From: Planctomycetales bacterium
GTDB lineage: Bacteria > Planctomycetota > Planctomycetia > Pirellulales > Lacipirellulaceae
Reading direction: 5' to 3'
DNA: 64,000 nucleotides
NCBI GenBank assembly: GCA_020427155.1
Contig: JAGQOW010000008.1
Coordinates: 1 to 64,000 of the forward strand
The translations under genes were made by a program, and so were the position numbers. Every line of letters starts with the position of its first letter. The stretch's first letter is position 1. The notes under the pieces are model-generated. The model was not told the DNA's origin and did no database searches. It saw nothing but the letters and a program-made list of their open reading frames with translations. Shown here piece by piece: positions 35,550 to 44,196 of the stretch.

Positions 35550-36326
35550 CTATCGCATGCTCTGCAAAAGGTCTTCGAGCAATTTGTGCGGAGTGTCCAG
35601 GGTAATCAGTCCGTAGCGCGGATACTCGATGTCCAGTATCACGTAGAGCGCCAACGAAGCCATAGCCGCGAAACCGAAGACGTGCGCGTAGCTCAGCCGT
35701 GCAGATTTTGCCATTCCGAAGCCGACGATCCAGGAAGCAGCCAGCGAAAGCAGTCCCAGCAACAGAAAGATGATCAGAGGTGGATGAGATTGAATGGCAA
35801 CTAGCCGGGTTGTCGTAATGTCGATCATCTCGTTCAGAGCTGGCAGGAGCAACTTCCGTGCATCTCCAAGCGTTTCTCCCCGAGTCGCGTCTACCGCATC
35901 TTCCCAGATGGCCTGCTGCCACTTCTCGCATCTTTCGTATGCCGCCAAAGCCGCATCGCGGCTGGGGAGCAGGCGCCACAATTCGGAACGCGACGCGACA
36001 TATTCACGAAACTTGTTGCGTAGGGCCGGCTGCCGGTCTTCGGGCAGGAGGTCCAGCCGCAAGTAGGCCGTACCGATCGCGTTTGCCTCCTCGACGATCA
36101 ACAGGCGCCGCGCATCGTAACGAGAATACGCGCTGGAAAACGTAAACGCAGTAAGCAGGCCCAACAGGCTGAGGATTGCCGCATCCACGGTGCCTGTACT
36201 GAGTTCCTTCGCATTTTCGTCGCAATGGAGCAAGCGTCGCCCAACCCGATGACCAAAACCGGCGATGACGGGCATAGAGACAAAGAGCAGAAGGCAGGCC
36301 AGCACCGAAATCAAGTATTGACTCAT
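35550..36326 (-). CDS. Bestrophin-like (DUF4239) membrane protein
   Basis: The 258-residue product has two membrane spans near the N-terminus (YLISVLACLLLFVSMPVIAG and AAILSLLGLLTAFTFSSAYS) and two near the C-terminus (LIIFLLLGLLSLAASWIVG and AHVFGFAAMASLALYVIL). Between them is a charged helical region with RYDARRLLIVEEANAIGTAY, the best family marker. DUF4239 is distantly related to bestrophin anion channels; a transport role is possible but unshown. It stands alone. Confidence 0.85.
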   Translation of the reverse strand: MSQYLISVLACLLLFVSMPVIAGFGHRVGRRLLHCDENAKELSTGTVDAAILSLLGLLTAFTFSSAYSRYDARRLLIVEEANAIGTAYLRLDLLPEDRQPALRNKFREYVASRSELWRLLPSRDAALAAYERCEKWQQAIWEDAVDATRGETLGDARKLLLPALNEMIDITTTRLVAIQSHPPLIIFLLLGLLSLAASWIVGFGMAKSARLSYAHVFGFAAMASLALYVILDIEYPRYGLITLDTPHKLLEDLLQSMR

Positions 36327-36611
36327 ACAGTTTACTTTTCAGCACGGAAGGTCACGGCAGGGATTGATCCGCTCACCTCTTTGACTGCCTAGAGAAAGCC
36401 CCATCGTATTGAATTCAGAACCGTTACGTCAGCTAGTTCACCGTACTTGGGAAAGCGGTATTTTCAACTGCCCATAGCATCTCCGCAACTAGCCAATCTC
36501 AGCGAAACGACGGCACTCCAAGATATCCACTCTGTCTCGGTCAACGCCAGCTTGAATTTGCCTTGTCCCAATCTATGTACCAGATTGAATGAGAGAACCT
36601 TAGTCGGATGG

Positions 36612-36694
36612 CATGCCCACCCCGGTCCGCCGCGGTGGGCATGAAGTGGACGGCCACCTTGCATGCCCACGTCGGCAGCCCTCCGTGAGCATGG
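36612..36694. repeat. Two tandem CATGCCCAC-type hairpin repeats
   Basis: CATGCCCACC (36612-36621) is the exact inverse of GGTGGGCATG (36633-36642). A second copy begins with CATGCCCACG (36662) and ends with CGTGAGCATG (about 36684-36693), pairing at nine of ten positions. Both have 11-12 base loops. Similar elements sit between genes in many planctomycete genomes. A related half copy (GTGGGCATG) is at about 35414. Confidence 0.6.
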
Positions 36695-36886
36695 CACCGG
36701 CGCTCACGGATTGCCACGGCTCTCCTCGGCGCTCGCCGCGACCTCCGCGTTTCAATCCGAATCACCAGTCGCGCGGCCAAAAAAGACAGGTGCCCCGCCC
36801 CTCCGCAATTGCGATAATCACCCCAGCACTCCCTTGCGCGCGTTCTTTGACATTTCAACTTTTCACTGCGATTGCACCTGCTGCAG

Positions 36887-37015
36887 TTTTGTCCCGCGCT
36901 CGCCGCGCGCAGAGACCAAAATTCAACACCTTTTGTCCCAGGCGATTCGCAAAACAGCCTTCACTACCAGGCCCAACCGCAAAGTCTGCGGGACAGAATA
37001 GCCTAGTTTTGTCCC
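36887..37015. repeat. Three direct copies of TTTTGTCCC
   Basis: The nonamer occurs at 36887-36895, 36931-36939 and 37007-37015, all in the same orientation and all outside genes. GGGACA occurs in the opposite sense at 36990. The spacing (44 and 76 bases) is irregular. Confidence 0.5.
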
Positions 37016-37279
37016 AAAAGTTGGGACCCCGGCACTTCGGTCAAAAACCAGCAGAGGGGGATGAATTGAAAGCCGAAAGGGGAAAGCGGAAAGCCGTAGT
37101 GTGAGGGCAAAAGCTTTTTGCTCAGGATGATCCGAAGACCTAAACGCCTGACTCGGCAGACAACGCCCCCCTGGCAGCTGCTGTGCTAGCAGAAAATCTC
37201 TCTGGCCGCGCGGGGGCAAACTTTCTATTCTGCCGCCCAATTTATTGCTCATTCCAATGAAAGCTTTCGAGGGCTTGCC

Positions 37280-37876
37280 ATGTCTCGTCTCTGCACCGTG
37301 CTCCTGTTTTTTACCCCATGCCTCTTGGTCGGTTGTGGCCAGCAATCGGGCGGCTCGACAGGCAACGTGGCAGTGGTCGACCTCGACAAAGTCGCCAATC
37401 AGCTCGGGCTCGGCAAACAATGGGCCGCGGAACTGACGGCCAAGCAATCCTCGGTCAATCAACAGCTGACCGGTTTTCAGCAGCAGCTCAACCAGCAGCT
37501 TCAGCAGAAACGCTCGCAAGTAACAGCCGGCGCCGAGGAGCCTCTGCCCGAGAGCCAGCAGGTGCAGCTGGTTTCCTATCAAGAAGAGCTAAACGAAAAG
37601 CTCCGGCTGGCGCAGGCCGAAGCCAAGAAGCATCTGCAGGGCGAACGCAGTCGCATCATCCAGACGTACCGCCGCCAGGCCGAGCAAATCAGTTCGCAGG
37701 TGGCCCGCGAAAAAGGATTTGATGTTGTACTGACGAAAAACGACTCCGTCGTACTGACGTTCGCACCGACGGCCGACATTACGCAAGAAGTCGCCGAGCA
37801 GCTCAAACTGGCGCTGGCTTCGACATCTGGCGCCAGTCGCCCTGCTACGCCAGCCAACTCTACTGCGCAGCCCTAG
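37280..37876 (+). CDS. OmpH/Skp-like lipoprotein
   Basis: The 198-residue product has a lipoprotein signal (LCTVLLFFTPCLLVGCGQ; lipidated Cys at about 19). NVAVVDLDKVANQLGLGKQW follows, the typical beta strand at the start of OmpH/Skp proteins, then about 100 residues of Gln/Lys/Glu-rich coiled coil, and a C-terminal DVVLTKNDSVVLTF strand. OmpH/Skp is a periplasmic chaperone for outer-membrane proteins. The family form here is membrane-tethered, whereas classical Skp is soluble. It overlaps the end of miaA by 17 bases, tail to tail. A proline/threonine-rich end follows the chaperone-like part. Confidence 0.88.
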   Translation: MSRLCTVLLFFTPCLLVGCGQQSGGSTGNVAVVDLDKVANQLGLGKQWAAELTAKQSSVNQQLTGFQQQLNQQLQQKRSQVTAGAEEPLPESQQVQLVSYQEELNEKLRLAQAEAKKHLQGERSRIIQTYRRQAEQISSQVAREKGFDVVLTKNDSVVLTFAPTADITQEVAEQLKLALASTSGASRPATPANSTAQP

Positions 37877-38798
37877 TCACGATCTGATCGGCAATCTCCT
37901 CCGGGGCAACTTCGCCGACTAAATCGACAAACCGACATTCGCCGAGGCTGCGAAACCAGGTGCCCTGCCGCTTGGCGAATCGCCGGGTACGCGTTTTGAC
38001 GTCGGCCACCATGGTTTCGCGATCTCCGCCGGCGAGATAGTCGAGTACCTCGCGATAGCCAACCGCCTGGCTGGCTGTCCTGCCAAGTTGGCTCCCGCCA
38101 GCGGTCAGCTGCCGTACTTCCTCCACCAGTCCCCGCTCGATCATCGCATCGACTCGCTGATTGATCCGCTGGTGTTGTTCCTCGCGATTTCGCCGCAAGA
38201 CAAACACGCGGCAATCCTCGGCAGCACGGCCCTCTTCGAATTGCAACTGATGATGGCTGATTGGCTCGCCAGTGATCCGAAACACCTCGACCGCACGGAT
38301 CAACCGCCGCGTGTCATGCGGATGAATCTGCGAAGCCGCCAACGGATCGAGCTGCTCTAACCGCTCGTACAAGCCCTGGGTGCCCACCTCGGCTACCTCC
38401 GCCTCGATTTCCTCGCGCAGCTGCCAATTGGCAGGCGGACCAGCAGAGAGCCCACGTAGCAGTGCTTTCAGGTAGAGCGGCGTTCCGCCCACAAACAGCA
38501 CCTGCCGGCCTCGCTCGGCAACCTCGGTGATCTTGGCATGTGCGGCTTTGAGATAACGTTCGATGCTGTAGTCTTCGTCGGGATCGGCGATATCGATCAA
38601 GTGGTGCGGCAGCACGGCTTGCTGTTCGGCGGTCGGCTTTGCGGTGCCGATGTCCATGCCGCGATAGATGGCCATCGAATCGAGCGAAAGGATCTCGGCC
38701 CCCAGCTTCTCGGCCAGCAGGAGCCCCACCTGGGTCTTCCCTACTGCCGTAGCCCCGGTCAGGAACCAACAATTCTCAACTGGCAAAGATTCTTCCAT
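37860..38798 (-). CDS. miaA: tRNA dimethylallyltransferase MiaA
   Basis: The product has 312 residues, normal for MiaA. The P-loop is GATAVGKT, followed by LDSMAIYRGMDIGTAKPT (DSxQ-type motif with Met in place of Gln), HHLIDIADPDEDYS and LFVGGTPLYLKALLRGL. The C-terminal SQAVGYREVLDYL and RTRRFAKRQGTWFR are the tRNA-contacting parts. The enzyme adds a dimethylallyl group to A37 of tRNAs that read U-starting codons. I chose the ATG at 38798 over the adjacent TTG at 38801. It converges with the OmpH-like gene and overlaps its end. Confidence 0.96.
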   Translation of the reverse strand: MEESLPVENCWFLTGATAVGKTQVGLLLAEKLGAEILSLDSMAIYRGMDIGTAKPTAEQQAVLPHHLIDIADPDEDYSIERYLKAAHAKITEVAERGRQVLFVGGTPLYLKALLRGLSAGPPANWQLREEIEAEVAEVGTQGLYERLEQLDPLAASQIHPHDTRRLIRAVEVFRITGEPISHHQLQFEEGRAAEDCRVFVLRRNREEQHQRINQRVDAMIERGLVEEVRQLTAGGSQLGRTASQAVGYREVLDYLAGGDRETMVADVKTRTRRFAKRQGTWFRSLGECRFVDLVGEVAPEEIADQIVTRAAQ

Positions 38799-38947
38799 CA
38801 ATTACTTCGAGTTTCGCAGCTCGCCCAGTTTGAGAGACGATTGCCACACCGTAGCCGGGCATCTAGACTACAGGATTGAATTCAATTGCCTTCCATTGTT
38901 ATACGCCCTCGGCAAACAGGGAAGGCTCCCAAGACCGCAAGAGATTG

Positions 38948-39292
38948 ATGCCTGACCAGCCACCCCGCCCTCTCGATCAGCTAGAGCAAACGATCCTTGC
39001 GCGCAAGGCGTCGGCCGATGAAAAGTCCTATACCGCCAGGCTGCTGGCAGGTGGCGTCGGGCAGATCGGCAGCAAAATAACCGAAGAGGCGGCCGAAGTT
39101 GTGGAAGCCGCCGGCGAACCGGGCGAAGACGGCCGACAACACACAATCCGCGAAGCGGGCGATCTAGTCTACCACCTGCTAGTGATGCTCGCCGCTCGCG
39201 AGGTAACGCTGCAGGAAGTCGAGGCTGAACTGGCTCGGCGGTTTGGTGTCTCCGGGTTGGAAGAAAAAGCGGCCCGAAAAGCGAAACCCTAG
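38948..39292 (+). CDS. hisE: Phosphoribosyl-ATP pyrophosphatase HisE
   Basis: The product has 114 residues, the normal size of a free-standing HisE. The family motif is in SYTARLLAGG, then KITEEAAEVVEAAGE (metal-binding Glu residues) and EAGDLVYHLLVMLA. It catalyses the second step of histidine synthesis, removal of pyrophosphate from phosphoribosyl-ATP. The ATG at 38948 begins the conserved region; the frame is open farther upstream without homology. It is followed 19 bases later by hisG, which catalyses the first step, so the two are surely co-transcribed. Confidence 0.95.
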   Translation: MPDQPPRPLDQLEQTILARKASADEKSYTARLLAGGVGQIGSKITEEAAEVVEAAGEPGEDGRQHTIREAGDLVYHLLVMLAAREVTLQEVEAELARRFGVSGLEEKAARKAKP

Positions 39293-39311
39293 GATCCCCG
39301 ACCAGCGCCCC

Positions 39312-40166
39312 ATGACTGAGAACCTCCGTATCGGCATCCCTAGCAAGGGACGACTTGCTGATTTATCGACGCAGCTGCTACAGGAAGCAGGGCTGCGCTT
39401 TCGGCGACAAGACCGGAGCCTGTTTGCCCGCGTACGCGAGATGCCGATCGACGTGACGTTCCTGCGGACCGACGACATCCCCGTTCTCTGCGCCGAAGGA
39501 GCGATTGACCTGGGGATCACGGGCGGCGATCTTGTCGCCGAGAGCGGCGCGCGACTAACGACTCGTTTGAACTTAGGTGTGGGCAACTGCCGGTTGGCGA
39601 TCTGCGTACCCGATGGTGGCGCGGTGACCAAGCCTGCAGATTTAGCCGGCAAGCGCATCGCGACGAGTTTTCCGCATGTAACTTGCGAGTATCTGGCAAA
39701 GCATGGCACGACAGCGCATACGGTCGATCTTACTGGGTCGGTGGAAGTGATGATCGCCCTCGGTGTGGCCGATGCGATCGTCGACTTGGTCGAAACCGGT
39801 AGCACTTTGGCCGCCAATCGGCTGCGAATTCTCGATGAAATTGGCAGCTACGAAACGGTGTTGGTTCAGAATCCCGACACGAAACATACGGTGCTTGCCG
39901 ACCGAGTGGTACGCCGCCTCGAAGGGGTGGTAATCGCCCGGGCCTACTCGTTGCTGGAGTACAATGTCCCTGCCGGCAAGCTCGCTGAAGCCGAGAAGAT
40001 TACCCCCGGTTTCAACTCGCCGACGGTCAACCGACTGGAGGATGAAGACTGGTACAGCGTCCGCGCCATGGTTCGCCGCAGTGAAGTGATCGAGATCATG
40101 GAACGGCTAGAGACGCTCGGCGCTACGGCAATTCTCGAAACGGCAATTGCCAATTGCAGACTCTAG
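39312..40166 (+). CDS. hisG: ATP phosphoribosyltransferase HisG, long form
   Basis: The product has 284 residues from the ATG at 39312, the length of the long form with a C-terminal regulatory (ACT-like) domain, so no HisZ partner is needed. Motifs: LRIGIPSKGRLAD at the start, EGAIDLGITGGDL, RIATSFPHVT and the PRPP-binding DLTGSVEVMIALGVADAIVD, ending VETGSTL. The C-terminal ~80 residues (GFNSPTVNRLEDEDWYSVRA) form the histidine feedback domain. An upstream in-frame start (39243) would overlap hisE. The gene forms a two-gene unit with hisE; no other his gene is in the window. Confidence 0.96.
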   Translation: MTENLRIGIPSKGRLADLSTQLLQEAGLRFRRQDRSLFARVREMPIDVTFLRTDDIPVLCAEGAIDLGITGGDLVAESGARLTTRLNLGVGNCRLAICVPDGGAVTKPADLAGKRIATSFPHVTCEYLAKHGTTAHTVDLTGSVEVMIALGVADAIVDLVETGSTLAANRLRILDEIGSYETVLVQNPDTKHTVLADRVVRRLEGVVIARAYSLLEYNVPAGKLAEAEKITPGFNSPTVNRLEDEDWYSVRAMVRRSEVIEIMERLETLGATAILETAIANCRL

Positions 40167-40224
40167 GTATCTCTGTATGTGTGAGCCTGGTTGCTGTTGC
40201 AGGGTCCACTCAGGCAAACCGACT

Positions 40225-41511
40225 TCACACATAAAAGGCCACGCTGGCAAAGCTTATACAAGAACTGAGATCCGCTGCCACTGCCTGGTCGTATCTCAGC
40301 ATTTCTCCCCGCTCGGGGCGAATCGTTTCGAGCAGGAGATAGGTCGGAGCCAGCCCACAGATGCGGTTACGATCTTGCTGAGCCGCGACATGGATGAACC
40401 AGGCTTCGGGGTCTCCTTCGCAAGCGGCGGCAAGCAACTGCTGGTCGTCGGTCCACTGTTCGGTGAGCCGCCCCTTGCTGAGGATCTCCTTATCTCCAAA
40501 CTGTTGGCCAATGTGAGCAAGATCGACGCCTGCAATAAAACAGACTTCCCCTGGGCAAGCGTCGATCGTTTTGCGAAGTGCTGATACAAACTCGGCAACC
40601 TCCGGCGCATTCCCTGGCGAGCGATTCGCGAGCACAAACGGATGAAACGAGCCCACCAAGATCGGCACAATCTTGTAGTCTCGTCGGCCCTCCAAGGCGT
40701 ACTGAAGCATGACGGTTTGAAACTCGATGGAGTGCTCTTGTCGGTGGGGGTATTCGTCGTCAAAGATTGCTTCGACCTTCTGCTTAGGCAGACGCGTCGA
40801 CAAATGATCGGCTAATGAATCGATGAAGTCTCGATCGGTGTTGACCGTCCCCAGCGGAGTCTCGAAGTGCTTTCGCGAGACACTAAATAACCCGCGCAAC
40901 AGGGTATGAGCGGTGCCGAGAATGACAAACAGTTTGGCATTGGATTCGGTCACCAGTCGATCGAAAGCCCACGCCGCGGTAGGTCCTCCGTGCTGAAAGT
41001 CGATATGCGGAGTCATCAAACCGCCGAGCCGACGTTCTGAGTCGAGAACATAGTCGGTTCTGGTGCTGCCTTCCCTGGGCAAGAGTCCAGGCCCCTCTTG
41101 GCAGACAAAAAGTTCTTCCAATTGCGTTCGGAGCGAGTCGGGCGAGTCGGCATAGGCAGCGCCAGCGTGAGCCGCCGGGCGGACATCAAGCTGCCGATAC
41201 TCGCTGATCATGTGGCTTTTGTGTCTGTCAAATCGATCGTTATCGAGAAAGTAGCCATCGTCGAGTTGGTTTGTAATGCGTTCGACATCTGTCAACGTGA
41301 GCGACTTGCCGAATGCACGCTCAAACTCCTGCCGCAATTGACCCAGCGAGCGTTTGCCATCCATCAGCGTGACTAACATCGCGGCCTCAGCTGGCAAGGC
41401 TGCCGAACCGGAATAGCCGTGCGGGTCGCGCAATACGTACATTCCCTCGTGGTCCTTCCCAAGGGGCACCAATTCAAGCTGGCGGACACGGGGATGGCTG
41501 GGAGTCGTCAT
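40225..41511 (-). CDS. MEMO-like protein (AmmeMemoRadiSam system B) with N-terminal extension
   Basis: The 428-residue product has a C-terminal MEMO domain (about 145-428). Its metal-site-like residues are GLMTPHIDFQHGG, LGTAHTLLRG, RQEHSIEFQ, GVDLAHIG and the Cys of RICGLAPTY. The first ~95 residues resemble a PqqD-type winged helix (MYVLRDPHGYSGSAAL, MDGKRSLGQLRQEFERAF). MEMO usually co-occurs with an AMMECR1 protein and a radical SAM enzyme; neither neighbour is present here. Function is unsettled: relatives resemble extradiol dioxygenases. It converges on hisG across 58 bases. Confidence 0.9.
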   Translation of the reverse strand: MTTPSHPRVRQLELVPLGKDHEGMYVLRDPHGYSGSAALPAEAAMLVTLMDGKRSLGQLRQEFERAFGKSLTLTDVERITNQLDDGYFLDNDRFDRHKSHMISEYRQLDVRPAAHAGAAYADSPDSLRTQLEELFVCQEGPGLLPREGSTRTDYVLDSERRLGGLMTPHIDFQHGGPTAAWAFDRLVTESNAKLFVILGTAHTLLRGLFSVSRKHFETPLGTVNTDRDFIDSLADHLSTRLPKQKVEAIFDDEYPHRQEHSIEFQTVMLQYALEGRRDYKIVPILVGSFHPFVLANRSPGNAPEVAEFVSALRKTIDACPGEVCFIAGVDLAHIGQQFGDKEILSKGRLTEQWTDDQQLLAAACEGDPEAWFIHVAAQQDRNRICGLAPTYLLLETIRPERGEMLRYDQAVAADLSSCISFASVAFYV

Positions 41512-41723
41512 GAAGCAACCATTTCGAAAACCGGGCGATCAATTTCTCTATCTTATCAGACATAGCGCAGACAGCCGCTAGCGATTCCACGGCCATCGAA
41601 TACCCGACCTTTTGGGCGGTGCTTGCGGCTCAGATAGCGATAGCTTCCCTTGCTGGATGTGCCCCGAGCCGCTAAGCTTCCCCCGCTTTTCTCAATCACC
41701 CATACCCTCATCACGAAGTTGCC

Positions 41724-42542
41724 ATGCGGGCAATCTGCCTGATGCTGCTCGTAGCCTGCTTGGGTTGCAGCAGTTTCACTAAGGTCCTTGCGCCGTCGAA
41801 TGTACGGAATTGGTCTGCCGACCAGTCTGTGTTGCCGTATGCGCAATTCCGAGGCCATCAGGTTGAAGTGCACAACATTCGGCATTGTCGCTATTTCCAA
41901 GACGATACCTATGTGGTCAACCACTTTGACAAGACCTACGATCTCGGCGACTTGCAGCACGTCGACTTCTTCGTCATTCCGTTTGAGAACATGCCGGCAA
42001 TTGCTCACACGATGCTGAGCTTTGAGTTTGTGCCGGAGAGCGGAGTCCCCGACTACCTGGTAGCCAGCGTGGAAATCCGCAAGGAAGAAGGAGAAACTTA
42101 TGCCGCCTGGAAAGGTACTGCCCGACAATACGAACTGATGTACGTTCTGGCCGACGAGCGCGATGCTGTGCAGGTGCGAGCTAACGATCGCAGTGAAAAC
42201 GTGTATCTCTACCGCACGACGGCGACTCCTGAGCAGGCTCGGCAGTTACTGGTCGATGTGCTGGGAAGGACCAACGAGCTGGCCAGTCGGCCAGAGTTTT
42301 ATAACACCGTTACTAATAACTGTACGACCAATATAGCCAGGCACATCAACCGTATTGTTCCCAATCGGCTGCGCTACGACTACCACATCTTGTTGCCAGG
42401 TTACTCTGACAAGCTGGCTTATCAAGAAGGCCTGATCGAGCATCACGGCACGTTCGAAGAGACGAAAGCCCGAGCCTACGTCACGCCCAAAGCAATCATG
42501 CACGCGGGGAAGGAAGATTTTTCACAACTCATTCGCCTCTAA
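41724..42542 (+). CDS. DUF4105 lipoprotein
   Basis: The 272-residue product starts with a lipoprotein signal (AICLMLLVACLGCSS, lipidated Cys near 15). The rest is a DUF4105 domain: QVEVHNIRHCRY, ELMYVLADERDAV and NTVTNNCTTNIARHI, which holds the probable nucleophilic Cys, then YSDKLAYQEGLI. It shares the NCTT and ERDA signatures with the membrane DUF4105 protein at 23875, so the two are distant paralogues with different anchors. The gene is divergent from the MEMO-like gene (212-base interval). A role in lipoprotein or lipid acylation is possible from reports on Bacteroides relatives, but not shown here. Confidence 0.87.
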   Translation: MRAICLMLLVACLGCSSFTKVLAPSNVRNWSADQSVLPYAQFRGHQVEVHNIRHCRYFQDDTYVVNHFDKTYDLGDLQHVDFFVIPFENMPAIAHTMLSFEFVPESGVPDYLVASVEIRKEEGETYAAWKGTARQYELMYVLADERDAVQVRANDRSENVYLYRTTATPEQARQLLVDVLGRTNELASRPEFYNTVTNNCTTNIARHINRIVPNRLRYDYHILLPGYSDKLAYQEGLIEHHGTFEETKARAYVTPKAIMHAGKEDFSQLIRL

Positions 42543-42554
42543 GCAGACACGGCG

Positions 42555-42977
42555 TTAGTCACCAATGATCTTCACGAGCACCCGTTTCTTGCGGCGGCCG
42601 TCGAATTCGTAGTAGAAGATGTGCTCCCAGGGGCCCAGATGCAGGGCGCCATTGGTAATGGCGACTACGACTTCGCGGCCCATAATCTGGCGCTTGTGAT
42701 GGGCGTCGGCGTTGTCTTCGCCGGTGCGATTATGGTGGTAGCGCTCGGGCGAAGCGTCAAACGGGGCCAGCTCTTCGAGCCACTTGTCGTAGTCGTGATG
42801 CAGTCCCGACTCATCGTCGTTGATGAACACACTGGCGGTGATATGCATGGCGTTCACCAGCACCAGGCCTTCTTGCACTCCGCTCTCGGCTACCAGTTGC
42901 TCGACTTCGCGGTGAATCGACACAATTGCGCGCCTCTGAGGGACGTTCATCCACAATTCTTTAGTAAGTGTTTTCAT
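42555..42977 (-). CDS. YjbQ / UPF0047 family protein
   Basis: The 140-residue product matches the secondary thiamine-phosphate synthase (YjbQ) family in length and motifs: [36 protein letters not shown] and [15 protein letters not shown]. Conserved His and Asp residues form a likely metal site. Some members can rescue thiamine-phosphate synthesis at low level; the main role is unsettled. It converges on the DUF4105 gene, 12 bases apart. Confidence 0.95.
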   Translation of the reverse strand: MKTLTKELWMNVPQRRAIVSIHREVEQLVAESGVQEGLVLVNAMHITASVFINDDESGLHHDYDKWLEELAPFDASPERYHHNRTGEDNADAHHKRQIMGREVVVAITNGALHLGPWEHIFYYEFDGRRKKRVLVKIIGD

Positions 42978-43102
42978 TTTGTGAAATCCATAAGAGACGA
43001 CAAAACCTTTCTCGATTGAAGTTGGTCCAGTCTATAGGGCAAGTGGCGCCCCCGCGAGACGAAGCGGACAACTCAGGTATGCCGGTCGCAGTAGTAAATA
43101 GC

Positions 43103-44107
43103 CTAAACGCAGCGAGAGACGGCAGCTTGGGAGAGTTGTAGGAGCGACTTTTTGGCTGGTGTGTCAGGTAGAAACTCTAATTGCTCTGCAGCACGGCTGG
43201 CGTGTACAAGCGCTTCTTCACGGGCCAGGCCGAGGATGCCAGCTTGTTTGAGCCAATCCAAAAGTGCGGTTCTGCTCGCTTGAGAGGGCAATTCGAATAA
43301 TGCGTGGAGTTCACATTGTTGAGGCTGCGGAAGTTGGTCGCGAAGGAGAATCAGCGGGAGGGTCATGCGGCGCTTGGTCAAATCGGTCCCAAGCGACTTT
43401 CCGACTGCATGCTCTTCGCCGGTGAGGTCGAGCAGGTCGTCAGCAATTTGGAATGCCATGCCGATGTGTTTGCCGAACGAATCGAAGCGAGAGACAGTGT
43501 GCTGATCGCCTTCCGCGTAGTGGGCTCCGAGCGCGCAGCAACAGGCACAGAGTTCTGCCGTCTTCGCATTGATAATACGATAGTACTGCTGGCAGCTAAG
43601 CTCGAAATCGCCGCTGGCGGCAGTCTGCAGGAGTTCGCCTTCGCAAACGATGTTGGTCGCACGTCCAAGCGTACGACAGCCAAAGGTGGTATCTAGCGAG
43701 CTGGCCAAGTAAAAGGCGTGAGTAAAAAGATAATCGCCTAGTAAGATACTGGTTTGATTGCTCCAGCGGGCGTTGATGGTTTCTTTGTGTCGCCGGATAT
43801 CGGCCTCGTCGATGACATCGTCGTGGACTAGCGTCGCGGTGTGGATCATCTCGACCACTGCAGCCAGAGTGAGGTGAGCGTCGTTGACGTCGCCAAGAGC
43901 ACTGGCAGTAAGCAGAAGCAGGGCAGGGCGGAGGCGTTTGCCGCCCAGGTTGAACGAGCGCTGGGCTAGTTCGTCGACAAACGGATCGGAGTGCCGCAAC
44001 TCCGCTTGGAGACGTCGCTCAACCTCAGCAAGCTGTGGCCCGATCGGAGCAAAAAGCCTTGCCCAAGCGGAGAGCGTAACCGGTTGCCTGAGGTTTGCGA
44101 TGCTCAT
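43103..44107 (-). CDS. Polyprenyl diphosphate synthase (isoprenoid chain elongation)
   Basis: The 334-residue product has both Asp-rich motifs of trans-prenyl transferases: the first as LVHDDVIDEADIRR and the second as FQIADDLLDLTGE. GGKRLRPALLLL and the KTAELCACCCALGA segment also match. The enzyme joins isopentenyl units into a long polyprenyl chain, used for menaquinone tails or the lipid carrier of wall synthesis; octaprenyl/nonaprenyl-type length is likely from the small residues before the first motif, but this is uncertain. The moaC gene lies 89 bases upstream on the same strand; the two may share a transcript. Confidence 0.94.
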   Translation of the reverse strand: MSIANLRQPVTLSAWARLFAPIGPQLAEVERRLQAELRHSDPFVDELAQRSFNLGGKRLRPALLLLTASALGDVNDAHLTLAAVVEMIHTATLVHDDVIDEADIRRHKETINARWSNQTSILLGDYLFTHAFYLASSLDTTFGCRTLGRATNIVCEGELLQTAASGDFELSCQQYYRIINAKTAELCACCCALGAHYAEGDQHTVSRFDSFGKHIGMAFQIADDLLDLTGEEHAVGKSLGTDLTKRRMTLPLILLRDQLPQPQQCELHALFELPSQASRTALLDWLKQAGILGLAREEALVHASRAAEQLEFLPDTPAKKSLLQLSQAAVSRCV

Positions 44108-44196
44108 GTTCTATGCTGAAAGCTTTACACGGTGGACAAGAAGGTGATGGGAAAAAACCGGGGTTTTTACTGTGGAGGGCTGTTCTGGGCTCCTGG

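Larger units (their letters stand above)
36327..37279. other. Repeat-rich intergenic region
   Basis: About 950 bases without a credible gene, the longest such stretch in the window. It contains two tandem CATGCCCAC-type hairpins (36612-36694) and three copies of TTTTGTCCC (36887, 36931, 37007). The open frames here (for example 36613-37104 on the plus strand) are basic, proline- and arginine-rich and carry no recognisable domain. The right end should hold the promoter of the OmpH-like gene. Confidence 0.55.

Noticed and set aside
36613-37104. 163-residue plus-strand open frame in the repeat-rich interval
   Set aside because: It is basic and Pro/Arg-rich, runs through hairpin repeats, and has no ribosome binding site or recognisable domain.
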